Made by a program: the position numbers and the translations under genes
Assembly (NCBI GenBank): GCA_016934515.1
Contig: JAFGSR010000011.1
Coordinates: 1 to 50,862, forward strand
Source: Sedimentisphaerales bacterium
GTDB taxonomy: Bacteria > Planctomycetota > Phycisphaerae > Sedimentisphaerales > SM23-30
DNA length: 50,862 nucleotides
Reading direction: 5' to 3'
Shown: positions 1-8,490 of the stretch, piece after piece
Layout: each line of letters begins with the position of its first letter
Position numbering within the stretch: the first letter of the stretch is position 1
The notes under the pieces: model-generated
Told to the model about the DNA's origin: nothing
What the model saw: the letters and a program-made list of their open reading frames with translations, nothing else
Database searches by the model: none

Positions 1-92
1 ATGCCGGAGGCCTAAAGCGTTAAACTCAAAGGTGTTACAGTCAAAACGATGAATTATTTACCAACTTTTTCCGATGAGAACCAAAAAAGAAC
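1..92. other. Leader upstream of the rhamnosidase gene
   Basis: No gene is supported here. A short in-frame stop at 13-15 could be the tail of a gene outside the window, but five codons are not enough to say. No strong Shine-Dalgarno sequence precedes the start at 93; the nearest purine-rich stretch is an AAAAAAGAA run. Confidence 0.3.
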
Positions 93-2426
93 ATGAAACT
101 AAAATTCCTCTCTTCTTTTGCAATTTTGGCTTTGTTTCTGACCGACGTCGGCATCGCCGCAACTGACAATGTCGACTGGAAAAGCCAGTGGATCGGCTTG
201 CAAACCAAGGAAAAAGAAGTCAATTCCTGGTTCTGCTACCGAAAAATCCTTTCGCTATCTCAGGCCCCACGCTCTGCCATCACCAAAATAGCGGTGGATT
301 CCAAGTACTGGCTCTGGATAAACGGCAAGCTGGTCGTTTTTGAAGGAGGTCTCAAACGGGGACCTACTCCCAACGATACCTACTATGACGAAATCGATCT
401 GTCGAGTTATCTGACTGAAGGAAAAAATTGCATCGCGGTTTTAATGTGGTACTGGGGGAAAGACGGCTTCTCCCACAAAAGCAGCGGTAAAGCCGGGTTT
501 CTTTTCCAGGCGGACATCGACGGAAGCATGTTTTCCAGTGATCGCTCGTGGAAGATTAAACGTTACCAAGCCTATGGCGAAACTCAGCCGCCACACCCGA
601 ATTATCGCTTATCCGAATCGAACATTCACTTTGATGCCCAAAAAGACCTGATCGGGTGGTATCTGCCCGACTTTGACGACAGCGATTGGCAGGAACCTCA
701 GGAGTTCGGCATTCCGCCGGTTGCACCCTGGAATGGTTTATGGATACGGCCTATTCCTTTCTGGAAAGACTACGGCCTGCAGGATTATCCCGGCTCTCCT
801 GCCCTTCCCTTCGTCAGTACCGGTCAAACCGTTACCTGCGAATTGCCGCACAGTACCTCTGTTACCCCATATCTGAAAATCGATGCACCACCCGGACTGA
901 CGATCGGTATCCAAACCAACACTTATATTGTCAGCAAACAATACACCCTGCGTTCCGAATACATCACCCGGCAGGGAATACAGGAATTCGAGTCACTCGG
1001 ATACCTTACTGGACAAAAGGTTATCTATACCATACCCAAAGGCGTGAAAGTCCTCGAACTAAAATACCGAGAAACCACTTATAATACCGAATTCACCGGT
1101 TCATTTCATTGTGATGATCCATTCTATAATACCTTGTGGCTCAAGTCCCGAAACACCATGATCCTGAACATGCGCGACTGTTTTCAGGACTGCCCCGATC
1201 GCGAAAGAGCTCAGTGGTGGGCCGACACCGTTAATATCCTTGGGCAGGTGTTCTATAGTTGTGATACAAAAAGCCATGCCTTGATTGGCAAAGCCATCAG
1301 TAACCTCGTCGAATGGCAGAAGGATGATAAAGTATTATACGAACCCGTTCCCGCCGGTAACTGGGATAAGGAACTGCCGCAGCGGTTGTTGACCTCTATC
1401 GGCAGATATGGCTTCTGGACACACTATTTCTATACCGGTGATTCCGAAACCATGCAAGAGGCTTATCCTCACGTTCGTGATTACCTTTCGCTCTGGCAGA
1501 TCGGTTCCGACGGACTGGTTATCTACAGAGCCGGTGACTGGGACTGGACCGACTGGGGTGAAAACTTCGATTCCGTGGCCATCACTAATGGCTGGTATTA
1601 CCTGGCCCTTGAATCTGTCGCTAAAATGGCGCTGTTGACCAATCATCAAGACGACATTAAACAATACCTTGAAAAAATGCAGAGTATTAAGAAAAATTTC
1701 AATAAAATATTCTGGAATGGAAACGAATACCGGTCGCCCCAATACACCGGAAAAACGGATGATCGGGCCAATGCCCTGGCCCTCATTGCCGGAATTTCCG
1801 AACCTGAGCAGTGGCCGAAAATCCGAGAGGTATTGAAACAGCAGTTCCATGCCAGCCCTTACATGGAAAAGTATGTATTGGAAGCGTTTTTCATGATGCA
1901 CAACACCCAGGACGGCCTCGACCGGATGAAAAAGCGTTACAGCCCTATGGTCGATTCTGATATCACCACGCTGTGGGAAGTATGGAATCGCCAGGAATGG
2001 GGTGAATGTAGCTTAAATCACGGTTGGTCAGGCGGTGCTTTGATGTTACTGTCCCAATACGTTGCCGGCATTGCTCCGGAAAAGGCCGGCTTCGAAGATT
2101 ACCACGTATTTCCCCAGATGGGTCATTTGAAATTTATTGAAGCTGCTGTTCCCACGGTTAAAGGCTTGATCGAAGTAACACTCAAAAGCAGTGAAAAGGA
2201 ATTTTCCATTACTTTACATTCACCGCGGCAAACCACCGCCCTGGTCGGCATTCCCAAAGATGCTGTTAAGAATATCAATTTCATCCAGGGAAACGGCCAA
2301 AGCATCTGGCAGCAGGGGGTGGAAACAAATTCCGTCGAAGGGCTGAAGTTTCGGGGCCAGGATGAATATTATTATAAATTCTCAGTCGAACCAGGCTTAT
2401 GGCACTTTACCGCCGGCGCCAAATGA
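93..2426 (+). CDS. Secreted GH78-type alpha-L-rhamnosidase
   Basis: This is a probable exo-acting glycoside hydrolase that removes terminal alpha-L-rhamnose from polysaccharides or glycosides outside the cytoplasm. The first 23 or so residues form a signal peptide (Lys-rich start, hydrophobic core, GIAA before TDN). An N-terminal beta-sandwich region precedes the six-hairpin catalytic domain. The GH78 catalytic signature is visible as DCPDRERAQWWAD (residues 366-378), which holds the acidic residues D366, E371 and D378. A second conserved segment, LWEVWNR followed by SLNHGWSGG, carries the likely general base E629. The length of 777 residues is within the family range. The next gene starts 25 bases downstream with a good ribosome-binding site, so the two are probably co-transcribed. 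Specificity for rhamnose is inferred from the family; related six-hairpin enzymes can act on other sugars. Confidence 0.86.
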   Translation: MKLKFLSSFAILALFLTDVGIAATDNVDWKSQWIGLQTKEKEVNSWFCYRKILSLSQAPRSAITKIAVDSKYWLWINGKLVVFEGGLKRGPTPNDTYYDEIDLSSYLTEGKNCIAVLMWYWGKDGFSHKSSGKAGFLFQADIDGSMFSSDRSWKIKRYQAYGETQPPHPNYRLSESNIHFDAQKDLIGWYLPDFDDSDWQEPQEFGIPPVAPWNGLWIRPIPFWKDYGLQDYPGSPALPFVSTGQTVTCELPHSTSVTPYLKIDAPPGLTIGIQTNTYIVSKQYTLRSEYITRQGIQEFESLGYLTGQKVIYTIPKGVKVLELKYRETTYNTEFTGSFHCDDPFYNTLWLKSRNTMILNMRDCFQDCPDRERAQWWADTVNILGQVFYSCDTKSHALIGKAISNLVEWQKDDKVLYEPVPAGNWDKELPQRLLTSIGRYGFWTHYFYTGDSETMQEAYPHVRDYLSLWQIGSDGLVIYRAGDWDWTDWGENFDSVAITNGWYYLALESVAKMALLTNHQDDIKQYLEKMQSIKKNFNKIFWNGNEYRSPQYTGKTDDRANALALIAGISEPEQWPKIREVLKQQFHASPYMEKYVLEAFFMMHNTQDGLDRMKKRYSPMVDSDITTLWEVWNRQEWGECSLNHGWSGGALMLLSQYVAGIAPEKAGFEDYHVFPQMGHLKFIEAAVPTVKGLIEVTLKSSEKEFSITLHSPRQTTALVGIPKDAVKNINFIQGNGQSIWQQGVETNSVEGLKFRGQDEYYYKFSVEPGLWHFTAGAK

Positions 2427-2451
2427 CCAGACCTGTTTAAAGGAGTATCGA

Positions 2452-3576
2452 ATGAAAAAGTATCTTGCTGTTATTTTGTTGACGATTTCGTTACTTGCCG
2501 GTTGTAGTCAAACAATCGACTATCAACAAAATTTATGCCAGGGGAAATGGCTTTGGAATACAGATGTAATGTATGAAGAAAGCCTGATGTTTTTTCAGGA
2601 GGAAAATGTCCTTCCCAGCGCCCAGTTGTTGTTTACGCCCAGTCGATTGATTTCCGTAAAAAAAGCCACCGGCGATGTGGAATATGAGTCCGGCGTGGAT
2701 TTTATATTAACCCCCGGTTCCCGGACCATAATCCTGACGGAAAATTCGCGAATTCCGCGTAAAAATATGGCGGAGATGTATCCCCCGCCGGGCCCCTGGG
2801 AGGGAACGTCCATACCAGCATGCCGGGGTAAAGACCGAAACCTGTTTTATTCCGAAGGGCATGTTTTTCATGACCTGCAGGTGGTGGTTACCTATGAACA
2901 TAAAAACAGCAAATGGCAGGGACCGGTTCCTGTTTACAACAGGGATTATCTGCCGCGAACCCAGGAAAAACTCCGCAAGGAAAAATCTTTGAACGTTGTT
3001 CTTTTTGGTGACAGTATTTCTACCGGCGCCAATGCTTCCGGGGTAGTGCAGGCGCCTCCGTTCAATCCGTTTTTTGGTCAAATCGTAGCTGATACCCTGG
3101 CAAAAAAATATGATGCAAAAGTCAGTTTCAAAAATTTGTCCAAGGGTGGGATGAGCAGCGGCTGGGGCAAGGCATCGATACAACCGGTTGTAGATCAAAA
3201 ACCGGATCTGGTGATACTTGCCTGGGGGATGAACGATGCCAGCGGACGAGTTCCACCGGAAGATTATAAAGCAAATCTTCAGGCTCAGATCGATGCCGTC
3301 CGGGCGGTCAATCCCCAGGCGGAATTCATCCTGGTCGCTACTATGACCGCCAATCCGGAATGGACTCATTCCTCACCGGAACATTACGATCAATACCGGG
3401 ATATTTTGCCTCAGATATGTAATTCGTCCGTAGTGCTGGCCGATGTTACTTCGACCTGGAAAGAAATTGTGAAAAACAAAAAATTCCTTGACCTTGCCGG
3501 AAATGGCATTAACCATCCTAACGATTTCGGCCACCGTATTTATGCTGAGGTCATTCTTGCGTTATTGATTCGATAA
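2452..3576 (+). CDS. SGNH/GDSL-family esterase lipoprotein
   Basis: This is a lipid-anchored hydrolase of the SGNH (GDSL) family, likely a carbohydrate esterase that removes acyl groups from polysaccharides. A start at 2452 is preferred over an in-frame start 90 bases earlier, because AAAGGAG lies seven bases upstream and the protein then begins with a classical lipoprotein signal (MKKYLAV, lipobox LLAGC). Residues 20-180 look like an N-terminal beta domain. The catalytic domain begins with FGDSIS (nucleophile S188), followed by a Gly in LSKGGMSS, an Asn in WGMND and the terminal block NHPNDFGH with D358 and H361. All four SGNH blocks are present. Its place after the rhamnosidase suggests joint attack on acylated, rhamnose-containing glycans. 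The substrate is not determined by the sequence. Confidence 0.85.
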   Translation: MKKYLAVILLTISLLAGCSQTIDYQQNLCQGKWLWNTDVMYEESLMFFQEENVLPSAQLLFTPSRLISVKKATGDVEYESGVDFILTPGSRTIILTENSRIPRKNMAEMYPPPGPWEGTSIPACRGKDRNLFYSEGHVFHDLQVVVTYEHKNSKWQGPVPVYNRDYLPRTQEKLRKEKSLNVVLFGDSISTGANASGVVQAPPFNPFFGQIVADTLAKKYDAKVSFKNLSKGGMSSGWGKASIQPVVDQKPDLVILAWGMNDASGRVPPEDYKANLQAQIDAVRAVNPQAEFILVATMTANPEWTHSSPEHYDQYRDILPQICNSSVVLADVTSTWKEIVKNKKFLDLAGNGINHPNDFGHRIYAEVILALLIR

Positions 3577-3944
3577 AGTTGATTTGAAACGCCGCACTTC
3601 AAATACCAATATGCGTAAGTGTTTACGGTATAGATTGGCCATTAAGTTAATGACGAATGACGAAACCAGAATGACGAATCAATGACGAATAACGAATGAC
3701 GAATCAATGACGAATAACGAATGACGATCCGGAGCGTCGCGTCAGTCGTGAAAATCCGAAACGGAGCGTGGCGGAGTCGGCACGGAGATAAATATAAAAC
3801 CCCGATCAGGTCGAGGGCGGGCTTGTTTAGCCCATTTAGGTCTGTTTTGAAGGGATGCGTTCTTGCCGGGCACGAATTTATATTTGAACGGTTACTAATC
3901 TGCAATTGGGATTTGAATCCGGGTTTTTCAGAAAGGTCTAAGCC
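3577..3944. other. Intergenic region with tandem repeats and a small hairpin
   Basis: 368 bases without a convincing gene. The left half holds the ATGACGAAT-type repeat block (3650-3727). Past it are a GC-rich stretch (3728-3790) and a 5-bp hairpin, GGGCT with AGCCC at 3819-3833, not followed by a T-run. Open frames here are short and lack family features. The DUF4838 gene starts with GTG at 3945. Confidence 0.5.
3650..3727. repeat. ATGACGAAT-based tandem repeat block
   Basis: The block is built from the units ATGACGAAT and ATAACGA. A 25-base unit is repeated perfectly and directly adjacent at 3671-3695 and 3696-3720, with partial copies on both sides (3650-3667, 3721-3727). A single inverted copy of AATGACGAAT occurs far away at 37931-37940, and a related ATGACGAAT lies at 43688-43696. 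Confidence 0.85.
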
Positions 3945-5708
3945 GTGGTTGGCAAACATTATCTTACATATATCGTTTTTATCCTTATAGCAGGATGTTT
4001 TGAGGCGAATTTAGTTCAGGGTAAGGTTCTGGTCTCTGACGGTAAGAGTAATGCGGAAATTATTATAGACATCAACGCACCTGATATTGTCAAATATGCC
4101 GCCGCTGAATTACGCGATCATATTGCTATGGTGACGGGGGTAGAAATTGATATCCGAAATTCGCCAACCAATAACCATGAAGATGCAGTGAAAATTTTCA
4201 TAGGTGACAGCAAATATAGCAGAGCACTTGGTATTAATACCAAAGGGTTGAAAAATGGCGGCTTCCGGATTGTTTCTAAAGATGATTGGATTGCAATAGT
4301 GGGAAGAGATTACAGCGGCCCGGTACTTTGTGAAGATCGCAATCCCTGGCGGCTGGTTGAAATTTATAATCCCGAATTGAAATTGGCAGCTTTTGGTGAA
4401 GCCGGAACTTTGTATGGAGTATATGAATTTTTACGAAAAACATGTAATATTCGTTGGTATATGCCGGGTGAACTTGGGATGGTGGCGCCCAAAAGTAACA
4501 GCCTTGATGTCGGTGATCTCAACATTGTAAAAGCTCCCCATTTCGAATATCGATATGCCTGGTTTACTTTATTCGAAAACCAACCTGAAGACGCTCAATG
4601 GTTTCGTCGCGTGGGATTCGGCGGGGTGGCCCCGGTTCGAATAATGCATTCATTCAGTAAGTTTTTGCAATTTAAGGATACCCATCCCGAGTATTTTGCA
4701 TTGATTGATGGCAAACGGGATTTTACAAATCTTTCAACCTATTATCCTGAAGGCAACTTGTGTTTGTCCAATCCGGGGGTAAAACAACAATGGGTTGATA
4801 TGATTTGCAAAATATTCGATGACAATCCGGACAAAAAGGTTTTTGGAGTAGTTCCCAGTGATGGAATGAAGCGTATTTGTGAGTGTCCACAATGTCAGGC
4901 TCAGCTTAATACGGATTCCGGGGAAGCAGGTTTGTTTTCAAATTATATTTGGGGTTTTGTCGATCAGGTAGCCAGGGAAGTAGCAAAAAAACATCCTGAC
5001 AAATATGTAGGATGCATAGCCTATGAAAAATATACCGCGCCACCGACAAATATTGAAAAAATGTCCCCTAATGTTGCGGTGATGATTTGTAAAACCCGTT
5101 CCAAATACTTCGATTCAAATTTGCGTGATGAGCAATATAAATACATTAAGACCTGGTCTAAAAAAACTAACAATTTGTATTTTTGGGAATATTATTTACA
5201 ATGCTGGCCGCCCTGGAGACATTTTCCCACTCCTTTTCCGCATATAATATCTGCTGACCTCAAAGCCTTAAAAGAAATCAGTAAAGGCGAATTCATTGAA
5301 GCCGAAAGTTGGTGGGGGGGTAGCAGTCATCCGCTACGTATGGGATTGCCCGGTATGCAGCATATTAATCTTTACGTAACCGCACGACTTCTTTGGGATG
5401 TTAATTTAGATGTTGATGAGTTATTGGATGAGTATTTTAGATTATTTTATGGTCCGGCTGCCGATCCTATGAAAAAATTCTGGGAAGCTGCAGAAAGTTA
5501 TTGGATGCAACAAGATGATGTCAAATCGAAATTGGCGGTAGTAAATGAAAATACCGATTCGGCAAAAGTGTTTACTCCTGAAAGAATGAAACTATTAAGT
5601 CAACTATTAGAACACGCCAAGAAAATTACCGCAGATGGTTCCAACTATCGGCGAAGAGTGGAGTTGATTGACCATGAGTTCAGTCTCGGCGTTGGGGGCA
5701 AACCTTAA
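3945..5708 (+). CDS. DUF4838-domain lipoprotein, likely glycan-active
   Basis: The N-terminal region (about residues 30-150) resembles the alpha-glucuronidase-type N-terminal domain that precedes a DUF4838 core. Typical pieces are VKYAAAELRDHIAMVTG and AAFGEAGTLYGVYEFLR followed by IRWYMPGELG. A Cys cluster, CECPQC (C312, C314, C317), is of the kind seen in DUF4838 proteins. The start is GTG at 3945 with GAAAGG upstream, giving MVGKHYL and a lipobox-like IAGC, so the protein is probably lipid-anchored. DUF4838 proteins are common in polysaccharide-degrading planctomycetes and Bacteroidetes, but no reaction is assigned. Codon use is more AT-rich than in the flanking GH78 and TypA genes, which may mean a separate origin. 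Confidence 0.8.
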   Translation: MVGKHYLTYIVFILIAGCFEANLVQGKVLVSDGKSNAEIIIDINAPDIVKYAAAELRDHIAMVTGVEIDIRNSPTNNHEDAVKIFIGDSKYSRALGINTKGLKNGGFRIVSKDDWIAIVGRDYSGPVLCEDRNPWRLVEIYNPELKLAAFGEAGTLYGVYEFLRKTCNIRWYMPGELGMVAPKSNSLDVGDLNIVKAPHFEYRYAWFTLFENQPEDAQWFRRVGFGGVAPVRIMHSFSKFLQFKDTHPEYFALIDGKRDFTNLSTYYPEGNLCLSNPGVKQQWVDMICKIFDDNPDKKVFGVVPSDGMKRICECPQCQAQLNTDSGEAGLFSNYIWGFVDQVAREVAKKHPDKYVGCIAYEKYTAPPTNIEKMSPNVAVMICKTRSKYFDSNLRDEQYKYIKTWSKKTNNLYFWEYYLQCWPPWRHFPTPFPHIISADLKALKEISKGEFIEAESWWGGSSHPLRMGLPGMQHINLYVTARLLWDVNLDVDELLDEYFRLFYGPAADPMKKFWEAAESYWMQQDDVKSKLAVVNENTDSAKVFTPERMKLLSQLLEHAKKITADGSNYRRRVELIDHEFSLGVGGKP

Positions 5709-5764
5709 AAAGAGAACCACTTGAACATTGAATTTTGAGCCACCTTTATCAGCACGAGTGGAAT

Positions 5765-5790
5765 AAAGGGGTCAGGAGCATTTTTACTCC
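5765..5790. repeat. REP-like hairpin remnant
   Basis: AAAGGGGTCAGGAGC is followed by an 8-base loop and CTCC, so GGAG (5775-5778) can pair with CTCC (5787-5790). The GGGGTCAGGA core resembles the short REP palindromes that accompany REP-associated tyrosine transposases. No transposase gene is nearby, so this is a weak call. Confidence 0.3.
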
Positions 5791-5869
5791 CCAAGCGTGC
5801 TGCGGACAACCAGACTGAACCGACCTCGGGTCTCAAATAAACCGTCCCCTGCGCTGGTGATTGGGGTTA

Positions 5870-6613
5870 TCAGAGTTCTACAGAAGCTTCTGGATCAAAA
5901 GGATTGGTTCGCAGCGCAAGTGAAAACAAATACGGATATTCATTTTTCAAATGTTCCATGTACGAAAGCCATTCGCGTATCAAAATACAAGAAGCCCTCT
6001 TTATATCACCGGCCAGGTGTTTCCCGTCCTTTTCTGTCAGGTTTTCCAGATTTTTTCTGTGGGATAACTCTTCGGCTAGATGAGAAACAGCCCAAAGCAG
6101 CTCTGTAAAACTCTCGTGTTCTAACAGGTTTTGGTTTTCCAGAAGGCGTAACACAAAGTCATTATGCTCTAACAGCAGTTTTTTCAATCCCTTTAGATCG
6201 CCGGTGGCAATATCTATTTCATAATCGTGGTTTTCCATTACCTTTCGAATCTCAAGAAATTGCTTCGGCGACCAGTTTTGCTCCATCACCAGGTGTTTGG
6301 CAAGCTTACTATTATTTGCGTCAAAATCACTGACAAGTTTCAGCAAATCCGATCCCATTCTTGTGAAGAAAGCCCCAATAACCATGTTTAATTTCTGCAG
6401 GACAACCCGTTTTTCTCTGTCACTTAAGAGTTGATGGATAATCACAGTGACCAGCAGCACTTCTATAAACACAAACGCGACGTCGCCTACAAGGTAGATA
6501 AAAATATGATGAGCATCCCTGAAAATAACAAAATGAACTGCGTAACAAAAAACCGATAATAAAATTAACAAAACACCAAAATATATGCGTTGTTTTTTTG
6601 TACTTTTACTCAT
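5870..6613 (-). CDS. Unrecognised two-TM membrane protein
   Basis: I do not recognise a family. The N-terminus has a basic stretch (SKSTKKQR) and then two adjacent hydrophobic segments of about 20 residues each (roughly residues 9-30 and 36-60), so it should sit in the inner membrane. The remaining 185 residues are soluble, rich in Leu, Glu, Lys and His, and look almost entirely helical (for example GLKKLLLEHNDFVLRLLENQNLLEHE). No catalytic motif is evident. The ATG at 6613 is preferred. A TTG six codons upstream is possible, but the AAAGGTGA in front of it sits too close. It is divergent from the DoxX fusion gene and stands alone. A sensor-like or scaffold role would be guesswork. Confidence 0.65.
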   Translation of the reverse strand: MSKSTKKQRIYFGVLLILLSVFCYAVHFVIFRDAHHIFIYLVGDVAFVFIEVLLVTVIIHQLLSDREKRVVLQKLNMVIGAFFTRMGSDLLKLVSDFDANNSKLAKHLVMEQNWSPKQFLEIRKVMENHDYEIDIATGDLKGLKKLLLEHNDFVLRLLENQNLLEHESFTELLWAVSHLAEELSHRKNLENLTEKDGKHLAGDIKRASCILIREWLSYMEHLKNEYPYLFSLALRTNPFDPEASVEL

Positions 6614-6722
6614 AACAATATAATACCACAATCACCTTTCGACCACAATCGCCAAAATATAACTGCCGTAACCTTCGGTTTCGATGCCGGGTCAGGTTCG
6701 GATGGAGCACCCGAAAAAATAA

Positions 6723-6750
6723 TTGCTTATTCGGCTCGTCGTGCTATAAT
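6723..6750 (+). promoter_or_regulatory. Probable sigma-70 promoter of the DoxX fusion gene
   Basis: TTGCTT (6723-6728), a 16-base spacer and a perfect TATAAT (6745-6750) preceded by TG, an extended -10. The start would lie about 52 bases upstream of the ATG at 6809. Confidence 0.5.
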
Positions 6751-6808
6751 ACCTTTGGTGTTGAATATATATCATCGCGGCCAGGTTCTTTCCCGGAAAG
6801 GACAAAAT

Positions 6809-8392
6809 ATGACGCTTACCAACAATAAATCAAATTACTCCCCCCTGCAGGTATCCATCCTGCTACTTCTCCGGCTGGCCATTGGTTGGCATTTTCTTTA
6901 TGAGGGAGTCGCCAAAATTTATACACCCAACTGGTCCGCAGCCTCTTTTCTGGATTCGTCCCAGTGGATTCTGCGCGATTTTTTCCAGTGGATTCTTGCC
7001 CACCCCAATCTTCTAGAAATCGTTGACCTGATGAACATTTGGGGACTGATTTTCATCGGGCTCGGTTTGATCCTCGGCTTTTTTACTCGAATCGCCGGCA
7101 TTTCCGGCATGGTGCTTCTGGCTCTTTACTACCTGGCCCATCCGCCTCTGGTTGGTTTGGAATCCGCAGTTCCTGCCGAAGGTCAATATCTGATCGTCAA
7201 TATGATTCTCATTGAATTCTTTGCTCTTTTGTTGCTGACTATTTTTCCAACCGGCAAAATCATCGGCTTAGATCGTTTTATCTTCATTTTCAGGAACAAA
7301 AAAAGAAAACTTAAAACAGAAAAACCCTCTTCTGCTCTGCCTACAAATATTAGCTCGCCCCTGACGCCTGTCGATTTCAACCGCAGAGAAATCCTCAAAG
7401 GGCTGGCTACCCTGCCCGTAATCGGCGGATTTGTGTTAGTCCTGCTTAAAAAAATCGGCTGGGAAAGCTGGGAGGAAAAAGCTTTAGAAAACCAGAATTT
7501 CGCCGCCATCACCAGTGCCACCGTCAAAGCCTTCGACTTTTCCGATCTGAGCGATTTAAAAGGAAAAATCCCCTACGGAAAAATCGGCAACCTGAAACTC
7601 AGCAAGATGCTTCTGGGCGGAAATCTCATCGGGGGCTGGGCTCATTCCAGAGATCTGATTTACGTCTCCAAACTGGTCAAGTCCTATCATACCCGGGAAA
7701 AAATATTTGAAACCTTCTCCCTGGCCGAAAAATGCGGCATAAACACTTTCCTGACTAACCCCATTTTATCCCAGGTAGTTAAAGATTATCACAGAAGGAA
7801 AATCGGTGAAATTCAATTCATCTCCGACTGCTCCTTTAACGGAGATTTAATTACCGGTGTCAAAGTCTCCATTGATTATGGTGCCTGCTCTTGTTACGTT
7901 CATGGCGGGATGGCGGATTCCTTCGCCCAAAACGGCCAGGTCGAGGAAATCGCCAAAGTTGTCGATTTGATTCGGCAAAACGGCGTCCCCGCGGGCATAG
8001 GCGCCCATTCGCTCGATACCGTCAAGGCCTGTGTGGACTTCGGCCTCAAACCCGACTACTGGATGAAAACCCTGCATCACACCAATTACTGGTCCGCAAA
8101 CCCCAAACAAAAAACTTTTAAGGGTTTGGACTTTCTGAAAGATGACAACATCTGGTGCATCAATCCCGACGAAACCGCCGAATACATGAAGACTATCGAA
8201 CAGCCCTGGATCGCCTTTAAAACCCTCGCCGCCGGGGCCATTCCTCCCGACGTTGGTTTCGACTACGCCTACAAAAACGGTGCTGATTTCATCTGCGTCG
8301 GCATGTACGACTTCCAGGTTGTTGACAACGCCAATCTCGCCCTAAAAGCCCTGGCCGCCAACCAGCAACGACAGCGATCCTGGTACGCTTAG
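6809..8392 (+). CDS. DoxX membrane domain fused to Tat-like segment and TIM-barrel-like domain
   Basis: A 527-residue fusion. The start at 6809 has AAAGGA seven bases upstream, and the protein then opens directly with the DoxX module. Residues 13-155 hold about four membrane helices of the DoxX family (LLLRLAIGWHFLYEGVAKI). A basic linker leads to FNRREILKG (Arg pair at residues 192-193) and a hydrophobic stretch, which resembles a twin-arginine signal placed internally. Residues 240-527 look like an aldo/keto-reductase-like TIM barrel (PYGKIGNLKLSKMLLGGNLIGG, later GADFICVGMYDFQVV), but I cannot identify a catalytic tetrad. With four DoxX helices and one Tat-like helix the barrel would face the periplasm. 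DoxX proteins are linked to quinone or thiol redox chemistry; the fusion's role is unknown. Confidence 0.72.
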   Translation: MTLTNNKSNYSPLQVSILLLLRLAIGWHFLYEGVAKIYTPNWSAASFLDSSQWILRDFFQWILAHPNLLEIVDLMNIWGLIFIGLGLILGFFTRIAGISGMVLLALYYLAHPPLVGLESAVPAEGQYLIVNMILIEFFALLLLTIFPTGKIIGLDRFIFIFRNKKRKLKTEKPSSALPTNISSPLTPVDFNRREILKGLATLPVIGGFVLVLLKKIGWESWEEKALENQNFAAITSATVKAFDFSDLSDLKGKIPYGKIGNLKLSKMLLGGNLIGGWAHSRDLIYVSKLVKSYHTREKIFETFSLAEKCGINTFLTNPILSQVVKDYHRRKIGEIQFISDCSFNGDLITGVKVSIDYGACSCYVHGGMADSFAQNGQVEEIAKVVDLIRQNGVPAGIGAHSLDTVKACVDFGLKPDYWMKTLHHTNYWSANPKQKTFKGLDFLKDDNIWCINPDETAEYMKTIEQPWIAFKTLAAGAIPPDVGFDYAYKNGADFICVGMYDFQVVDNANLALKALAANQQRQRSWYA

Positions 8393-8490
8393 TTATCATA
8401 CCCAAAATTCTACCGCCGGTTTGCTGTCATTTCTGAAAGCGTGTCTTTTTTCTTGCGGCTTAGTAGCATAGTGTTTTTGCGTGAAATGTT

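Noticed and set aside
3650..3727. Possible CRISPR-like array
   Set aside because: Units are directly adjacent without unique spacers, and no cas gene is present.
5765..5790. Insertion sequence
   Set aside because: Only a REP-like hairpin is seen; there is no transposase or pair of terminal repeats.
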